DNA from: Leishmania donovani
Lineage: Eukaryota > Euglenozoa > Kinetoplastea > Trypanosomatida > Trypanosomatidae
Reading direction: 5' to 3'
Assembly: GCF_000227135.1 (NCBI RefSeq)
Contig: NC_018252.1
Location: forward strand, 230,635-294,634
Length of the DNA stretch: 64,000 bases
Positions 1 to 12,700 of this stretch are shown piece by piece. Position numbers and translations under genes: made by a program. Every line of letters starts with the position of its first letter. The stretch's first letter is position 1. The notes under the pieces are model-generated. The model worked only from the letters and a program-made list of their open reading frames with translations, was not told the origin of the DNA and made no database searches.

Positions 1-3000
1 CGTCGTCGCTACTGCGGCTACGCAAAGAAGAGCACGACGAGGACGGGCTCCGTCTGGCCTTCCGCGCCGCTGCCATTGCTGCTGATACGGCTGCCGCCGG
101 TGTTAGAGCTTTTTGCCCTGCGCCACACCCTTCCGCACCACCAGCACCCTTCACCGCCGGCTCGACTGCTGCCGGCTCCCAATCCCTCGTATGAGATCGA
201 CTGTATGCGGAGCAGTACGACATGGAGGTGACGGGCATGACGGCGGTCCCCTTCGTGACGGCGCCAGTCAGCGCATCGCCCGTGGGCGACTGGTTCAGGC
301 CTGGCTCCACTGACTGGCTCGTCTTCGCATCGGGTCGCAGAGGCAGACTCGACCCTTGACAATGATCGGCCCCCCGTCCTGGAGCAGACGCAGTCATCAA
401 CGAAGCCTCGCTCGCATCGGCCGAAGCGACATCGCCATTTGCATTGGCCACGGAGACAAGCATGGCAGCGAGCGAAGTGCCGGCCGCCAGCGAGGGCAGC
501 CGATACCGCTGCTGCACCTCCTGTTGCTGCTTCAGTTCCAGAATGGCGGCTGTTCCGGATCCCGCCGCGGCTGCGGGAAGGTGTGGGGATGGACTCAGCG
601 CACCCCCGTCGGGCATCGGAGCGCGCTCGGGAACCACGTCGACGACGGAGCCGCTTTCGTCCATCGGTTGTCTGCGCGGTGGACCTCGGCTCTCGTTGTC
701 ATCGTAGTTATCCGCGCTGCCGCCACTTGCCTCAAGCGTAGCATCGTGCTCCATACCGAAGCCCTCGGCGTCCGCATTGTGGACCTGCAGCTGCCCTTCC
801 AGGCCGCTGACGTTGGCTGGGGTGCTGCTGCTTACGTGGAGAAAGCTGTTTGTGCCTCCCTGATGTTGCGGCCTGCCAGCAATGTCGGTGAAAAGGCGAC
901 GCCGAAACGGCATCGGGGTGCTCGACATCAACTTCGAAGGGTACGCCGTGCTGGGAACGACGGGAGCGCCTCCACCAGAAGCGCTCGTGCACCGCCGTCC
1001 TTGAAACGCCTTCAGCAAGGAACTGCTTCCGTCGGCCAGCGCATTGGTGGACGCGCTGCACGTGCTGGCGAGGACCTGCGGCGAAAGCGTCGCAGCAAGA
1101 TCCTCCAAAGAGGACCTGTCGACCAGGCTCGGGACGCTCTGCTCGACTTCCGACTTTGTTGATGGCTGCCGCGCGTGCGAGCTTGTCACCTTGGCATCAG
1201 GGTCTGCAGCCGCGGCGGTAACAGGTGCCAAAGGCTGAGACAGTTCCGGCGAGGACGACAGCGGCGGATGCTGCTTAACAGCACCCGCCGTGGGCACGGG
1301 CGCCGGAGAGAAAGAAGCAGAGGGATCGCTGCTGTGGTACGGCCTGCTGCCGCTCCAGTCACCATGATTGTCGCGCTCGAGGTGTGGCGAGGCCGCCGCT
1401 GCGGAGGAGCGCATTGCCTTTTTCGCAGCACGCCGGCGCTGATGCTCCGCCTTGTACTGGCGACGCTCCTCCGACGACATCTCCTTCATCTTCTCGTGCT
1501 TCAGCTGTCGCTTGCGCTCGCGCTTGCGGGCCAGGGCGCTGTCCGACCTGTGAGCAACCGCAGCCGCCTTCAGCGAATCAACAGCCACGCCGTTCTCGCC
1601 CTCCGCCACTGCCTCGCCGTTTTTTTGCCGCTTGGCCTTGCCCTTCTTCCGTGTCTTCCTCAGGCGGCGCTTCGCCCGCTTCTGGTGCGCGGCGTCGTCG
1701 TTCTCGATGGAGTCGCTGGGTCGCTGCTGGCCCGTCGCGCCGCGCGCGGCGGTCGTGTAGTTGTCGTGGTCAAGGCTTTGCAAGCTTCCGTGCTTGGGGC
1801 CGCTGGAACGCTCGCCGGTCGGCGGTCGCGTCGCCTCTGGTGCGTAATCGCCGCTCTCGAGAACGGCGGTGTCGAAGCGGCTGAAGCCCGAGTTCGCGAT
1901 GGGCGTGACGGCCGCGTTTTTTTCGAACGGAAAGGCGGGGGTGTTTGCACAGGTCGTTTGCCCCATCCCGGTCGAGTTCCGTGAGGACGACTGGCCCGTC
2001 AGACCGCCTGTCAGCGTCAGCGGTGCCGCCTCCACCGTGAGCGACACCGGGGCTGTGGCAAGCATGGTGGTACCGTCGCCGCGGTCGCTGACCTCGATTG
2101 GGGTCGGCTGATGCCCTCTCGTCTTGGCATCGTCGTCACTGCCCATGCCCATGGCAATCGCACGGCGTGCAGACTGCACCAAGCTGAACGAGCTGGATGG
2201 CTTGATTGAGTCGACATCACAACGCTCATCGCTGCTTCTGGGGAGGGCCGCCGGATGCAGCAGCCGCGGTGGCTGCCCAACAGCTGCCGACGCCTCCAAC
2301 ACAATCTTCAGGGCTGGCGCAAGACACGGGCCCTCGTCTTCGTGGCGCATCGAGTTGAGCGAGGAGGAGCAAGACAGCGTCGGCAACCCAATACCAGCAC
2401 TCGAACCCTCCAGCTCCTGCAGGGCGGTGGGAAACTGGCGACCTCGCAAGCTGGCGGAGGCGCTCGTCAGAGAGCGTGTGATGGGTGGCAGTTGCACCTG
2501 CGACGGCACATCATCATTCCTGCCGCCGCCCATGCCGCTGGAGTCTTCACGGTCGCTGGGAAGGCGATCACGCGCTCTGCCGCGGTGCAGCCGGAGTGCG
2601 CTGCGTGATATGGACGATACTGATGACTCGACGAGGGAGATGCTTTCGGACAGAAAACCACCTCGTAATGCGGCGTTTGACAGGTCCTTACCCGGCGGGG
2701 ATGTGGCTAGTAGCCCAGCCACCGGCCCGCTAGGGCCTAGACTTCCCAGAGTGGACAACGCACGCGGCGAGAGAGCGCGCGAAGCAGTACCAACCCCATC
2801 CTGTGATGTTGACGGTTGTGCGGCATCAGCGGGAGAGGAGCTCATGCCTTGAGCCTGCTGCTGCCCATTCATCGATTGGGTGGAAGGAATGGCGAGCTCG
2901 GTGAAAAGCTCCTTGCGCGAGGCCATCATACCGGCCAGCAGCGGCAAGCTTGCCTGGGAAGTCGGTGCGTCTCCGCTACAGGATCCGATGGTCGGGTTAG

Positions 3001-3175
3001 GACTACTGTCGCGGCTGATGTGGTGATGCTTGTCGCTCTTGTGCCGCCGTGGCTGGTCTATGGATTGGCGCTCGCTAGGCAGAGGAGGCGAAAGCCCACC
3101 AAAGGTGGCCGCCACGCCGGTACTGCGGCGTAGGGGCGCCGCCTCATCATGCAGTTGCAGCGGAGACAAGTCCAT
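1..3175 (-). CDS. Very long serine-rich protein of unknown function, 3' end outside window
   Basis: The minus-strand frame is open without a stop from a TAG at 3263-3265 down to base 2, so the gene continues past the left edge. The first ATG is at 3175-3173, giving at least 1058 residues. No stop falls inside the window, so a search that needs a complete frame would miss it. The protein is dominated by Ser, Ala, Pro, Gly and Thr and looks mostly disordered. Two strongly basic stretches stand out: about residues 495-518 (alternating Lys/Arg, nuclear-localisation-like) and about 547-590 (Arg/Lys/Glu-rich, probably a charged helix). I recognise no catalytic or fold motif. Six-frame coincidence is unlikely: a stop-free run of over 3.2 kb that ends just where the composition changes from GC-rich to purine-rich DNA argues for a real gene. 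Function unknown. Confidence 0.85.
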   Translation of the reverse strand, partial: MDLSPLQLHDEAAPLRRSTGVAATFGGLSPPLPSERQSIDQPRRHKSDKHHHISRDSSPNPTIGSCSGDAPTSQASLPLLAGMMASRKELFTELAIPSTQSMNGQQQAQGMSSSPADAAQPSTSQDGVGTASRALSPRALSTLGSLGPSGPVAGLLATSPPGKDLSNAALRGGFLSESISLVESSVSSISRSALRLHRGRARDRLPSDREDSSGMGGGRNDDVPSQVQLPPITRSLTSASASLRGRQFPTALQELEGSSAGIGLPTLSCSSSLNSMRHEDEGPCLAPALKIVLEASAAVGQPPRLLHPAALPRSSDERCDVDSIKPSSSFSLVQSARRAIAMGMGSDDDAKTRGHQPTPIEVSDRGDGTTMLATAPVSLTVEAAPLTLTGGLTGQSSSRNSTGMGQTTCANTPAFPFEKNAAVTPIANSGFSRFDTAVLESGDYAPEATRPPTGERSSGPKHGSLQSLDHDNYTTAARGATGQQRPSDSIENDDAAHQKRAKRRLRKTRKKGKAKRQKNGEAVAEGENGVAVDSLKAAAVAHRSDSALARKRERKRQLKHEKMKEMSSEERRQYKAEHQRRRAAKKAMRSSAAAASPHLERDNHGDWSGSRPYHSSDPSASFSPAPVPTAGAVKQHPPLSSSPELSQPLAPVTAAAADPDAKVTSSHARQPSTKSEVEQSVPSLVDRSSLEDLAATLSPQVLASTCSASTNALADGSSSLLKAFQGRRCTSASGGGAPVVPSTAYPSKLMSSTPMPFRRRLFTDIAGRPQHQGGTNSFLHVSSSTPANVSGLEGQLQVHNADAEGFGMEHDATLEASGGSADNYDDNESRGPPRRQPMDESGSVVDVVPERAPMPDGGALSPSPHLPAAAAGSGTAAILELKQQQEVQQRYRLPSLAAGTSLAAMLVSVANANGDVASADASEASLMTASAPGRGADHCQGSSLPLRPDAKTSQSVEPGLNQSPTGDALTGAVTKGTAVMPVTSMSYCSAYSRSHTRDWEPAAVEPAVKGAGGAEGCGAGQKALTPAAAVSAAMAAARKARRSPSSSCSSLRSRSSDD

Positions 3176-6100
3176 GCGATGCGACAAGCTGACTTTGGCG
3201 TTGCGTGAGGCACTCAGGTTGGAGGAAGAAGCGTTCTGAAGGCTGTCCACGAGCTTCGCCACCTACGGCCACATAATACGGTTGTAGACCAAGAAAACGT
3301 CAGCAGCGGCCCTGTGCAGTGTGGATGTTACCAAGGGGATGTGCTTGTGCGCACTCTGCCCTGCTCGATCCCCTCTGCGGTCGAATTACCCGAGTACAAC
3401 GCGAGGATGCGGAGACAAGGTAGGAGCGTGGGCACCCAAACGCGAGAAGAGGAACCGAAAACAACCGAGAAAGAAAAAGAGAAGAGGAGACGAAGTGATG
3501 TGTGATCTCTAAAGGGCGACAGAGACAAACAAAAAAAAAAAGAAAGCGGCAAGCGTCGACGGAAGACAGAGTGATGGGAAGGGGGGAGAAGATGGAGATA
3601 GGGATAGAGAGAGATCGAGAGAGAAAAGGCAGCAACCAAACACGTAATCAAAACATCTAGTGTGAAAACGAAAATAAAGAAAAAAGAAAGGAAAAGAAGG
3701 ACGAAGCGTGCCGTGTGTGTGTGTGTGTGTGTTCAGTCGTACTGTTTTGTTTTCAACGATGATGACATAAAAATAAAACAACGAAAAACAGCAGATCCCA
3801 AGGTGCAAATGCAGAAAAGGGACAGGGAGAGAGATGGAGAGAGAGAGGGGGCAGCACACAACACATACACAGCAAACAGGTGGTCGTAGACGGCGAGAGA
3901 GGAGGTGGGAGAAAGGGGAGGGCCGTGAGAGGTAAGAAAGAAGAGAGCAGGGAAGAAATCAGATCAGCATACGCCAAGCAACAGGACAGGAAAAGACACA
4001 GAGCCTTTTCAGTGTACGCAAACGAAATGATGAGGTGAAACGGCGGCGGCGGACAACGTGAACGTCAAAATGAAAACACAAAGGAAAAAGGAACGAGGAA
4101 GAAACAGCGGAGACGGAGTGAGGGCTAGCCGGTGAGCACCAGCAAAGACATGAAACCAAAAGAAAAGGAGGGAGGGTGGGGCAGAAAGAAACACAAAGAA
4201 GCTGGGTAAGGAGCACGAAAAAAAAAGGGGCGCCGCACACAACGACAATACCAACAACGACAACAAAAGGGGAGAGAGAGAGAATGAAGCGTACAAACGG
4301 GCACTCAACAAAAGAGGGTGTGAAGGAAAGAGGGTGGGGGTTGTTGTTGTGGATGGGGTGGGGTTGCAGCCCACGAGTTCGGTGGGGTTGTCGTAAGATC
4401 TCTCCCTCACATACACACAGAAAGACACAAATACGACTATATACGGAGAGACAGAGACAGGCAGGAGTCTCGGTCGCCGCGTCCTTCTTGACTTTTAGTT
4501 TTGAAAGCGACACGTCTGTGTCTTCTGATCGGTCCACCTCCGATATATTTTCTCGCCTGTATGCCACTTTGTTAGGCCTTTGTTGCTGTCGCTGACACAA
4601 TTCGCGACTGTTTATCGCCCACAAGAGAATCGCTGGAGCAAGAAAAAGAATGGCGGCGCAAGAAGAAGGATAGCGTGTGGAGGTGCGTGTGTGTGTGTGT
4701 ATGTGTGTAGCCCAGGCCGAACGCCGCAGCGACACAGGAAATATGTACACGGAACGAGAGTAACAGCAAACCAGAAAAAAAAAAGGAGATGTGTACACTA
4801 CAATTTTTTGGGGGAGAGAGAGAGTGAATGCCTCAGAGAGTAACACAGAGTAAGAAGCGATACAAATACACATATAACATATATGCGTATACAAGTTTAT
4901 CTCTTTACATATGCTTATATATATATATATATTTATGTATATATATATGTATATGTTTGTGTGGAAATGAGAAAAAACAAGCGACTAAGCGCCGCGGCTG
5001 AGCAGGGCGTGAGGGGAGAATAAGATGACGGTGCAAGGACAGCTCCACAAAAAGGATGAAACTAGCACAACCAAAGAAAACAAAATGCCAAATAGAAAAA
5101 AAACGAGAAACAACGCTTAGTTCGTGGAAGGAGATATATGCAGTAGATGGTGCTCGATGCTACTCTTATACTTCTGTCTTGTCTGTCTGTGTGCGTTTTT
5201 AGGTGTGGGTGAGTGGGTTGGTGTGGGTGTATATGGCCTTCTGGGCGTAGGCGCGCGTGCGTGTGCGTGCGAGTCCCTGCCGTTTCTTTGTGCTGTTTTT
5301 CCTTTCGGTATCGCCTCTCTCTGTCCTGCTTCCTTTTCTTGTTTTCTGCAGCACCTTTGACGAAGAGGAAACTAATAATAATAATAGCAACACTGTACTG
5401 CCCGGCTGCCTCGCTCTCTGTGTGTGTGTGGGGAGGGGGGAGGAGGGGTGTCTCTCCCCCTTAACGTGGATGTGGTGACTTCTGTATCTCCCTTTGCCTC
5501 ACAATGTGCGTTTTTCCCGTATGCCTTGCGTGTTTTGCTTGTGCATGCGGGAGGGGGGATGTCTGAGTAGATCACACAGAAGTAGGGGAGGAGGCGGTTG
5601 GGGCAACGAGGACGCAGAGGAGCGGGCGAGGTCACAAAAAAAAAGTGGGGAAGCCAACGAGGATACCCAGGGATCGGCGAGAGAGCAACTGAGTCCGAAA
5701 AGCGCCGCGGTGACCTCAGTGCAGGATTCCTAGTTTGTAATAAGCTGGCCCGATGACTCGAGTTCTGGCCATCGATCTTCGCTTAGCGAACCGTCAACAG
5801 AAGAGAAAAGGAGGAGCAAGGGAAGAGTTGGCCACACTCGCGGCTCAGCATGCAGCGCAAGTACGCTGCTTCATTCGTTCCGTCGAGCAGGGCGCATGGA
5901 GGGATGGGAGGTCCTCACACGAGCTTTTCTTTGGTGGTGCCCGCGCATGCTTCTTCTGTGCTCCTGGATGGGTGCGGCAGTGTTTCTTTCAGACTTTTTT
6001 TTGCGGCTAAACACCGCCCATTTTGGTCTGTGGAAGAGACTGAACTCAGTGGCATGCGATGGGAGAAGGATGCACACAAGCACACACTCACCCTCTCCGG

Positions 6101-9100
6101 CAACGTCGTCGGCACACCATCGCGCACGACTCGAGAAGGCCATCAACTGCAGAAAAAGAAAAACGAGGAACACCCACACGTTTCCGAACGTTGCGCGGTA
6201 TCATGGGGGAGGTGGTGCTAAGTCATGTAACGCATTGGGTTCGGTCTGATCTTTAGTTGCAGGCACGCAAGCCCGATCGTAAAGTAGGAAGAGTTTGCAG
6301 CTCAGCTTAACCCGGCATTCGGGTGCACAAAACATGAAAAGGCCAGCAAGGAAGCATGGCCAACGGCGTGACCACGCGCACCTCCAGGGGCGTATAAAAG
6401 AGAAGATATATATATATATGCGTATATGTATGTATGCATGGCAAGAACGGGTCAACAGTGAAGTTGGCACAAAAAGCAGAGGTCGTAAACGGAGCCGCAA
6501 AAGAGAGACGACGAAAAAGCCCGTCATCGCATGTAAAGGCAGCCAGGCAGGTAGGATAGCAGAGTAAGCATTGCGCGGTACCGCATTACCTTCGTATGAG
6601 CCCCTCACCGCAACCTGCAGAATACAACAAGGGGTCGATTGCGTGGGGGAGGGGGAAGAGTAAAAACCCCCGACGAATCTTCAGGACTGCCCCTTTACGT
6701 CTTCAGAGTACGCCATTTCGTCGTGCTTGATCTAAATTCGAAGGGGGGCGGCGGCTATGTCACCTCAAGAGAAGGGGGGATAGATAGAGGAGCACGCAGA
6801 GAAGGGAGGATAGCAGACCAAAAACGCGAGGAGTGCACGAGGCACTAGTGCACGCAAGCATATCCCGGCGAGAGAGCGCAAGGAGTAGGTGAGGAGGCTC
6901 CAGAGGGCAGTCGTCCAACAACCTGAGTTCAGAGATCTGCTCATCAGCTCGGCCCTTCGTCAGTAACTCCCAAGACCGATACGCCGCTCCACTACCTCTC
7001 GGATACTCTACATCCTTTGACCCCGCGACGCCTTCGCTACGCAGCCCACGCAGGGTGTGACAGCAGACGAACAAGGGCGACAACGCAGAGAGAAAAGCAT
7101 GATGGGCCCACCCAAAGAAGCCCGAGCGTACGGGGAGTGCCACAGTGACGGAGAACTGGTGAGAGAGTGAAAGAGAGTCCAGCAGGCGACAAAAGCACAC
7201 AAATGATGATGAACTAAAAGCAGAGAACGGCACGGAGGTAGAGCCGCCGGCTATCGGTCGCACGCACTCAAACACGCAAGCACGTCGACACACAGAAGAA
7301 GGACGAAACAAGCTATCCTTTTCTTTGAAACACAACAATCGATAGAGAAAACGGTCGGAGGTATTCGGAGGGTGCGGTGGGGGGAGGGGAGGGGAGGGGG
7401 GGGGCACTCCTCCATGACGAAGAGCGGCCGCGATAACGGAGCAAAGCGGAAGGCGCGCAGGAAAGCACATCTTCGTTGGTTTCATGCATACAACACACAC
7501 GAAAGCAGGAAAGCTCGAAGGGGCGCATCAAAAAGAGAAGGCAAGGAGGCGGTATAAGTGGCGGTGGCGAAATGCTGAAGCGGACCAAGAGGGCCAAGAC
7601 ACACACCGCGGCGGCGGCACGCAAGGGCGCACAAGCTGAACGAAAGGGGGGAGGGGGCGATACAACGTGAGGGAGAAGGCACAGAGACACGCAAGCGCAC
7701 AGCCAAGAAGCGCCCTAGGCGACAATAATAATAATAAGAGCGGTATGGGCGCGCACCCAAGAGAGAGAAGCACCAACGTCGAAACAACATCTGTGCTTTA
7801 AAATCGACAAGGCAAGTAAACGAATAGAGATTGGTAAGGAGGGCGAGAGGGGGAGAGTTGATGGTATCGATACAGAATGAAGAGAACATGAAACACATCA
7901 ACACGCACAGACACACCCTGAGAAAGCGAGACAGATAGGACGCCGTAAGAGGCGAAAAAAAAAAACTTAGCTGTGAACAAAGACGCTCTTCGAGCGTGCA
8001 CCCCCCCCCCCCGAGTCGCCACCCACAGCTGCAGAGGGGCACGTCCTTTGCACTCTTCTCTCCCTCGTTGTGTGTGCCCCCCCCCTTGATGACTCGCTTG
8101 CTGTGCCTCGAGTTAGCCCGGTTTCCTTTTGTTTTCGCCATAGCGCGCAGGTGTGCAAGAAGTGGGTGACGTGTGTGCCTGCAGCAGCTACGCTTCCGTG
8201 CGCAGCACATTGACACTTATAATGCCGATGTTGAGGTGAGGCATGCGTGTGTCTGTGACTGGGTGGTAACGAAGATGGGCATACGCACTAACGAAGGAGG
8301 GAGGGATGGAGGGGCATGACGGCTACAGGAGGAAGCAGACAGGTCAACGAGCAAAAAAAAAGTGGTGGTTGATTGCACAGGCGCACACCACCGAAGAGGC
8401 GGTGCGTGTGCACAAAAACGCGCCCGCACACATATAAGAAGTCACGAAAACAAAAACATAGATTCGGATGAGAGCGGCAGATGTTGGAGGAGGGGGGGGG
8501 CAGGGGCTTTTTCGATGGCCCCCCTCCCCCGCACACACACACGCGTGCACCACGTGATCACGCAAGCGACGGCGCGCGGGGCCAACGTTTTGAGTAAATG
8601 AAGCTGCGAAGGGGTAAAGTGGAACAGAGAAGAAGAAGGAGCACTTACACACTCGGATGACGCGCTGAGAACGGACGGCAAATCAGAGCGGTCAGTGAGC
8701 ACGCGCGCAAGGTGCCCATCCGAGCCCAACCGCAATGCAAGCCTACACCCACGCATGTGTAGGTGCGTGTGCAGAGAGTGCTGCCGTCTTCTCTCTTCCC
8801 CCTTGCCGTCGCTCTCTGGTACACTGCCCTGCCCCACCGAGCAGGGAGGGCGGCCGTGTGCGCAGTGTAGAGCTGAAACACATCCTCTCAACACGGACGC
8901 ACGCATACGCGCGGAAGGAAAGCAAAAAACGAGAGAGCAGAGAAGAGGGGACGAAGGCGGTGAGAGCGTAGGGAGCGGGGCATCGTCATGTCGAGTCTCA
9001 TAAGCGGCGAAGGCATGCGCTCTTCAACTCTGCATGCGCCAGAACGCTACAAGCGCACTTGCGTATCTGCGTCCACGTTGATGCCTACCATGGAAATGAA

Positions 9101-9742
9101 GAAGACGGATGGGAAGCAGCAGTTTGCATACATCTCCCGCACCGAACGGCAAGACAAGCACGCCAGCGATGCATCGCCGTACACCCCCCCCCCTCGCACC
9201 CGCCCCTTTCGAGCGGCATTTGGCAAAGCTCACCGCTGACTGCCGCACCGCAACGCGTTCGACCGTAGCAGATGGGAAGGCGGCATCCGTTTCGGTGTGC
9301 CTCCACACACACACACACACACACGCATACGTACATATATGTATGCAGATATACATATATGTACGTATGCGTGTCTTTTGTGTTTGTGTCGTGTGTCGTG
9401 TCGTCTTTCGCACGTGGAAGGCGAGGAGCGGTAGCGGTAACGGTTAGAAACCAGAAAGAGAGAACGAGGGGGAGGATCGAGCGAAGACGACGAGACGGTG
9501 GCGCGGGTATTCCTGTGTCCCGCGCCTCCTACACAGGTAAAACATGCACATGCACGTAGCGGAACAACAGCAACAAGCAAACAGACACACACTTAGCCCG
9601 GGGAAGGGCCGATGAGCCAAAACGGAGAAGCACGAAGTCGACGGCATCGCCCCCTCAGCGCCGATTAGTTTTATGCTATTCTGCTACGCCCTCCCTTTCA
9701 CTCAATCTCCTCAGCCTGTCCCTGCAGCACCACGCAGTTGCC
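3176..9742. other. Gene-free 6.6 kb intergenic/UTR stretch
   Basis: No convincing gene on either strand. The plus strand is purine-rich (so the transcribed minus strand is pyrimidine-rich), as expected for flanks that carry splice and polyadenylation signals. It holds poly-A runs, TG/CA microsatellites (near 3714-3731, 4687-4710 and 9303-9325), a TA tract at 4915-4955, GGA-rich runs near 7380-7405 and a C12 run at 8001-8012. Patches near 5750-6250 and 6880-7070 have more mixed composition but no credible frame. It should contain the 3' UTR of the 1058-aa gene to its right and the 5' leader of the left-edge gene. Confidence 0.7.
4915..4955. repeat. TA-rich simple repeat
   Basis: Alternating A and T with a few interruptions (TATATA blocks broken by TTATG and GTATA). 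Similar short TA tracts occur elsewhere in the window at 6408-6420, 13230-13247, 16278-16291, 19249-19266 and 19806-19826. No function assigned. Confidence 0.8.
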
Positions 9743-12700
9743 TCATATCACAGGGAAGAAGTAGAGGCCGCGTGCGGCGCTGTCCTGAGACTCGCCGTTG
9801 TTCGCAGATGCATCATTGCCCCCGCCGAGGACGACAGTGAGGCAGAGCTCATCCAGGCAGTCGGCCACTGCCAAATACGCACTTTGGACAGCGAGCCACG
9901 ACTCGGCTGGTGCCTCTGTGCACCCCTCGTACGGGCTTGTGGTGGGTTCTGTGTATCTCTGCAGCACTTGCCACGACTCATCTAGCGTGCGCCCCTCCGG
10001 CCCATGCTGCAGAGAAAGAAGCTCGTAAGACAAGAGGGCGTCCCTCAAGGCGCCTAGCACACGCAGCTGCTCCGGGGTGTACGCCGCTGGTGCCCCAGCA
10101 GGGGAGGCAGAGGCGAATCCGTTTGGCAGAGGTGACTTCAGCAAAGAGTCCAACTTACGGATCGCCATGGCTGTTGCCCCTCGCTCGCCACTCGTGGGCA
10201 CCCGGCAGCAAAGCGGCTCAGGTAGAACGAGCTGATGCAGCAGAAGGCGCCAGTGGTAGCCGATGTCGTACACCAACTCGTGCTGCGCCCCTCTGGTGGC
10301 CGCCCCAACCAGGACACTCGCCACGACGAAGGGTATCGGCGGCACCGCTGGGTCGCCATACCACGCCCGCATCACCCGTTCGTCAGACCCGCCTGCCGCC
10401 ATGGCTGCCGCTGCCGTTGTGTCAGAGAAGGTGGATCCACTGCTGAAGGAGCGGGTGTCGCTCAACTCGCTGCTGCTTGACTCCCCCGAGTCGTCGCGAA
10501 AGTGCATGGATACGCTGGGTGGGAACAGTGTTGGCGGCGAGGGCTGCAGCTGCAAGGCGGTTGGCCGCGCTTGAGAGACGGCCGCAGCGCGGTGGGCTAC
10601 CGTACCAGTGGTGCGCTCCGACTCCATCGCTGCAGAGGCATTACAGGTGCTGGGCTCTAATGCATCGGTGCGCTCTCCGACCACGAACAGGTAGTGCTCC
10701 CGCCCCTCGACGAAGGCCGCTGCACAGCGCGCATGTCGTGAGTAGTCCTTTCCATGCTGCTGGGGTTGCGCACCGTCGTTCGCCGACAGGGAGGACGATG
10801 GCGCGTACTGCTGGCCACGCAGCGGGAGGGCAGCAACGCCGCAGCCTCGACGCTCCTGGGGCTGGCCGGCACCGCTATCGCTACAGAGACGGCGTCGAAC
10901 CCCGCGCAAGCAACGCAAGTCGGTGGCGGATGTGTTAAGCTGCACATTGAAGCGCAATGCCAACTGCTGAAGCCCCCACTGGCCTACGGCGCTGAGGAGG
11001 AGGACAGGGCGCGCGTCTGCGCCCCAAGTAGACTCTATATACTGCTGCGCAGTTTTCGGCACGGAGGCCTGGACCACCATAACCACCCATCCCTCGGGTG
11101 CCTCGGCATCCAGGGCGGCCCGCAAACGGGCCAACGCCTCCGCGTCAGACGGCACGTCCTCGAACAGCAAAAGTAACTCCACCGGGTGCAGCCTCGAGTG
11201 CGGCACTGCGCTGACAGATGTGAAAGGTGCATTGGTGTCGTCGCAGCATGGCGCCACCGCTGCGGAGCTCAGCTGCGTCTCTGCCCACAACATCTGTGCC
11301 AATGAACCCGCCGGCGACCAGACACACGTGCCAGCGGGAGCTGACACGTCCGGCGCCGTCGCGTCGACTGTGCTCGCCTTCCCCGAATACGCCGCAGCCA
11401 GAGAGCGGATGCGGGTGGCGGCAATCGACAGCCCCGGCAGCACCACAGCGCGTCGTTGTCTCTGCAGCCCGAACAACGGCATGGGTCGGACATGCAGCGG
11501 CGACGACGTTGACGGTATCAGCCAGTTGCCTGCCATTTCGCAGCTGCCGAGGCTGAGCGGCATATCCGCATCGCAACCGTCATACATTGGAAGCGGAACC
11601 AGCTGCAGAGAACGCATGCACACGTCCAGTATGTGCATTACTGCCTGGGCGCGATTCTGCTCGTCAGCCACTACGAGATGCCCTTGTGAGTGCGGCGCCG
11701 CTGTCGAAGTAAAGGACGCAATTCGATCGATCCAGCGGCACGCAGGCCTCAAGAGGGGCGCTGCCAGCGATGACGCTACCGCCGCCGCCACGAAGATCGA
11801 CGTTTGAGCAGGGGTGGTGGCAGTAGGAGTAAAACCGCTTTCTTTGCACATTGTCGTCTCCGCGCCGATACGACTGGCGGCTGCCGTGGATTCGCAGCAC
11901 AGAAGCGACACAGCGTCTGCCCAAAATGCCGTAGACAAGGATCGCGTTCGATGAGTTGGCTGCTGGTCGTCCGTGTGTGCGACCGCCGCATTACTCCGCA
12001 GCGCCTCCCGCAGCCTCACCAGAGGCGGCTCGCTGCACCTGTGCAAGCGTCGCTGAAGGTCCGGGAGAAGTTCAGCGCACATGAACAGGTAGAAAAAGTG
12101 TGGGTAGGTGGCGAAGACGTCGTCCAGGTGCGCATCGGGTGCAGAAGAAATAGTCCGCAGTATATTTTGCCAGCTCACATCGTTGCAGCCAGTAGGCTTC
12201 GTCGCGAGCTGCCGCGCAGCAGCCACGGCAGCAGACACACGCTCCCCGATCTCACGCTCCCACCGTATATACGCATCTGTGCGGGCCCCAGCATCCGCGG
12301 ACCTGGCACCACCGGCAGCGCGCCGCTCACGCTGCCGAGACTCGGCACCTCGCGCCAAGAGGCGATACACCTCCAACGCCACCCAAGCGACGAAGTTCAC
12401 ATACGGACCACCCCCGCCGCGGTGACCGCGTTCGCTCACGCTGCCATCATGCGAGCTGCTCTCCTTATTGCTCCTTCCGTCGGAAGCGTTGCCGTGTCTC
12501 AGCTCGACTGCGAAGTGCAGGGTTGAGAACGGGGGCCCAACGGAGACAGCCCACATGAATGCGTGCAGGTGCCGCTCCACCACGTCGCCAAGGTAGAGAA
12601 TAAACGATGATAAGGTTTCGCTAGCCCTTGCCTCGTCCACCGTCGGTCGCGTAACTGGACCGGCCGCTGCCATGAATGCTTGCGAAGGAGCTAGTCGCAG

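Noticed and set aside
356..1162. 268-codon plus-strand frame (and others to 2852) opposite the left-edge gene
   Set aside because: These are antisense to the continuous minus-strand frame and arise from its GC-rich codons; neighbouring genes are also on the minus strand.
3959..4894. A 311-codon minus-strand frame
   Set aside because: Composition is Ser/Phe/Leu/Val/Cys and Thr-His repeats from pyrimidine and CA tracts; no globular segment.
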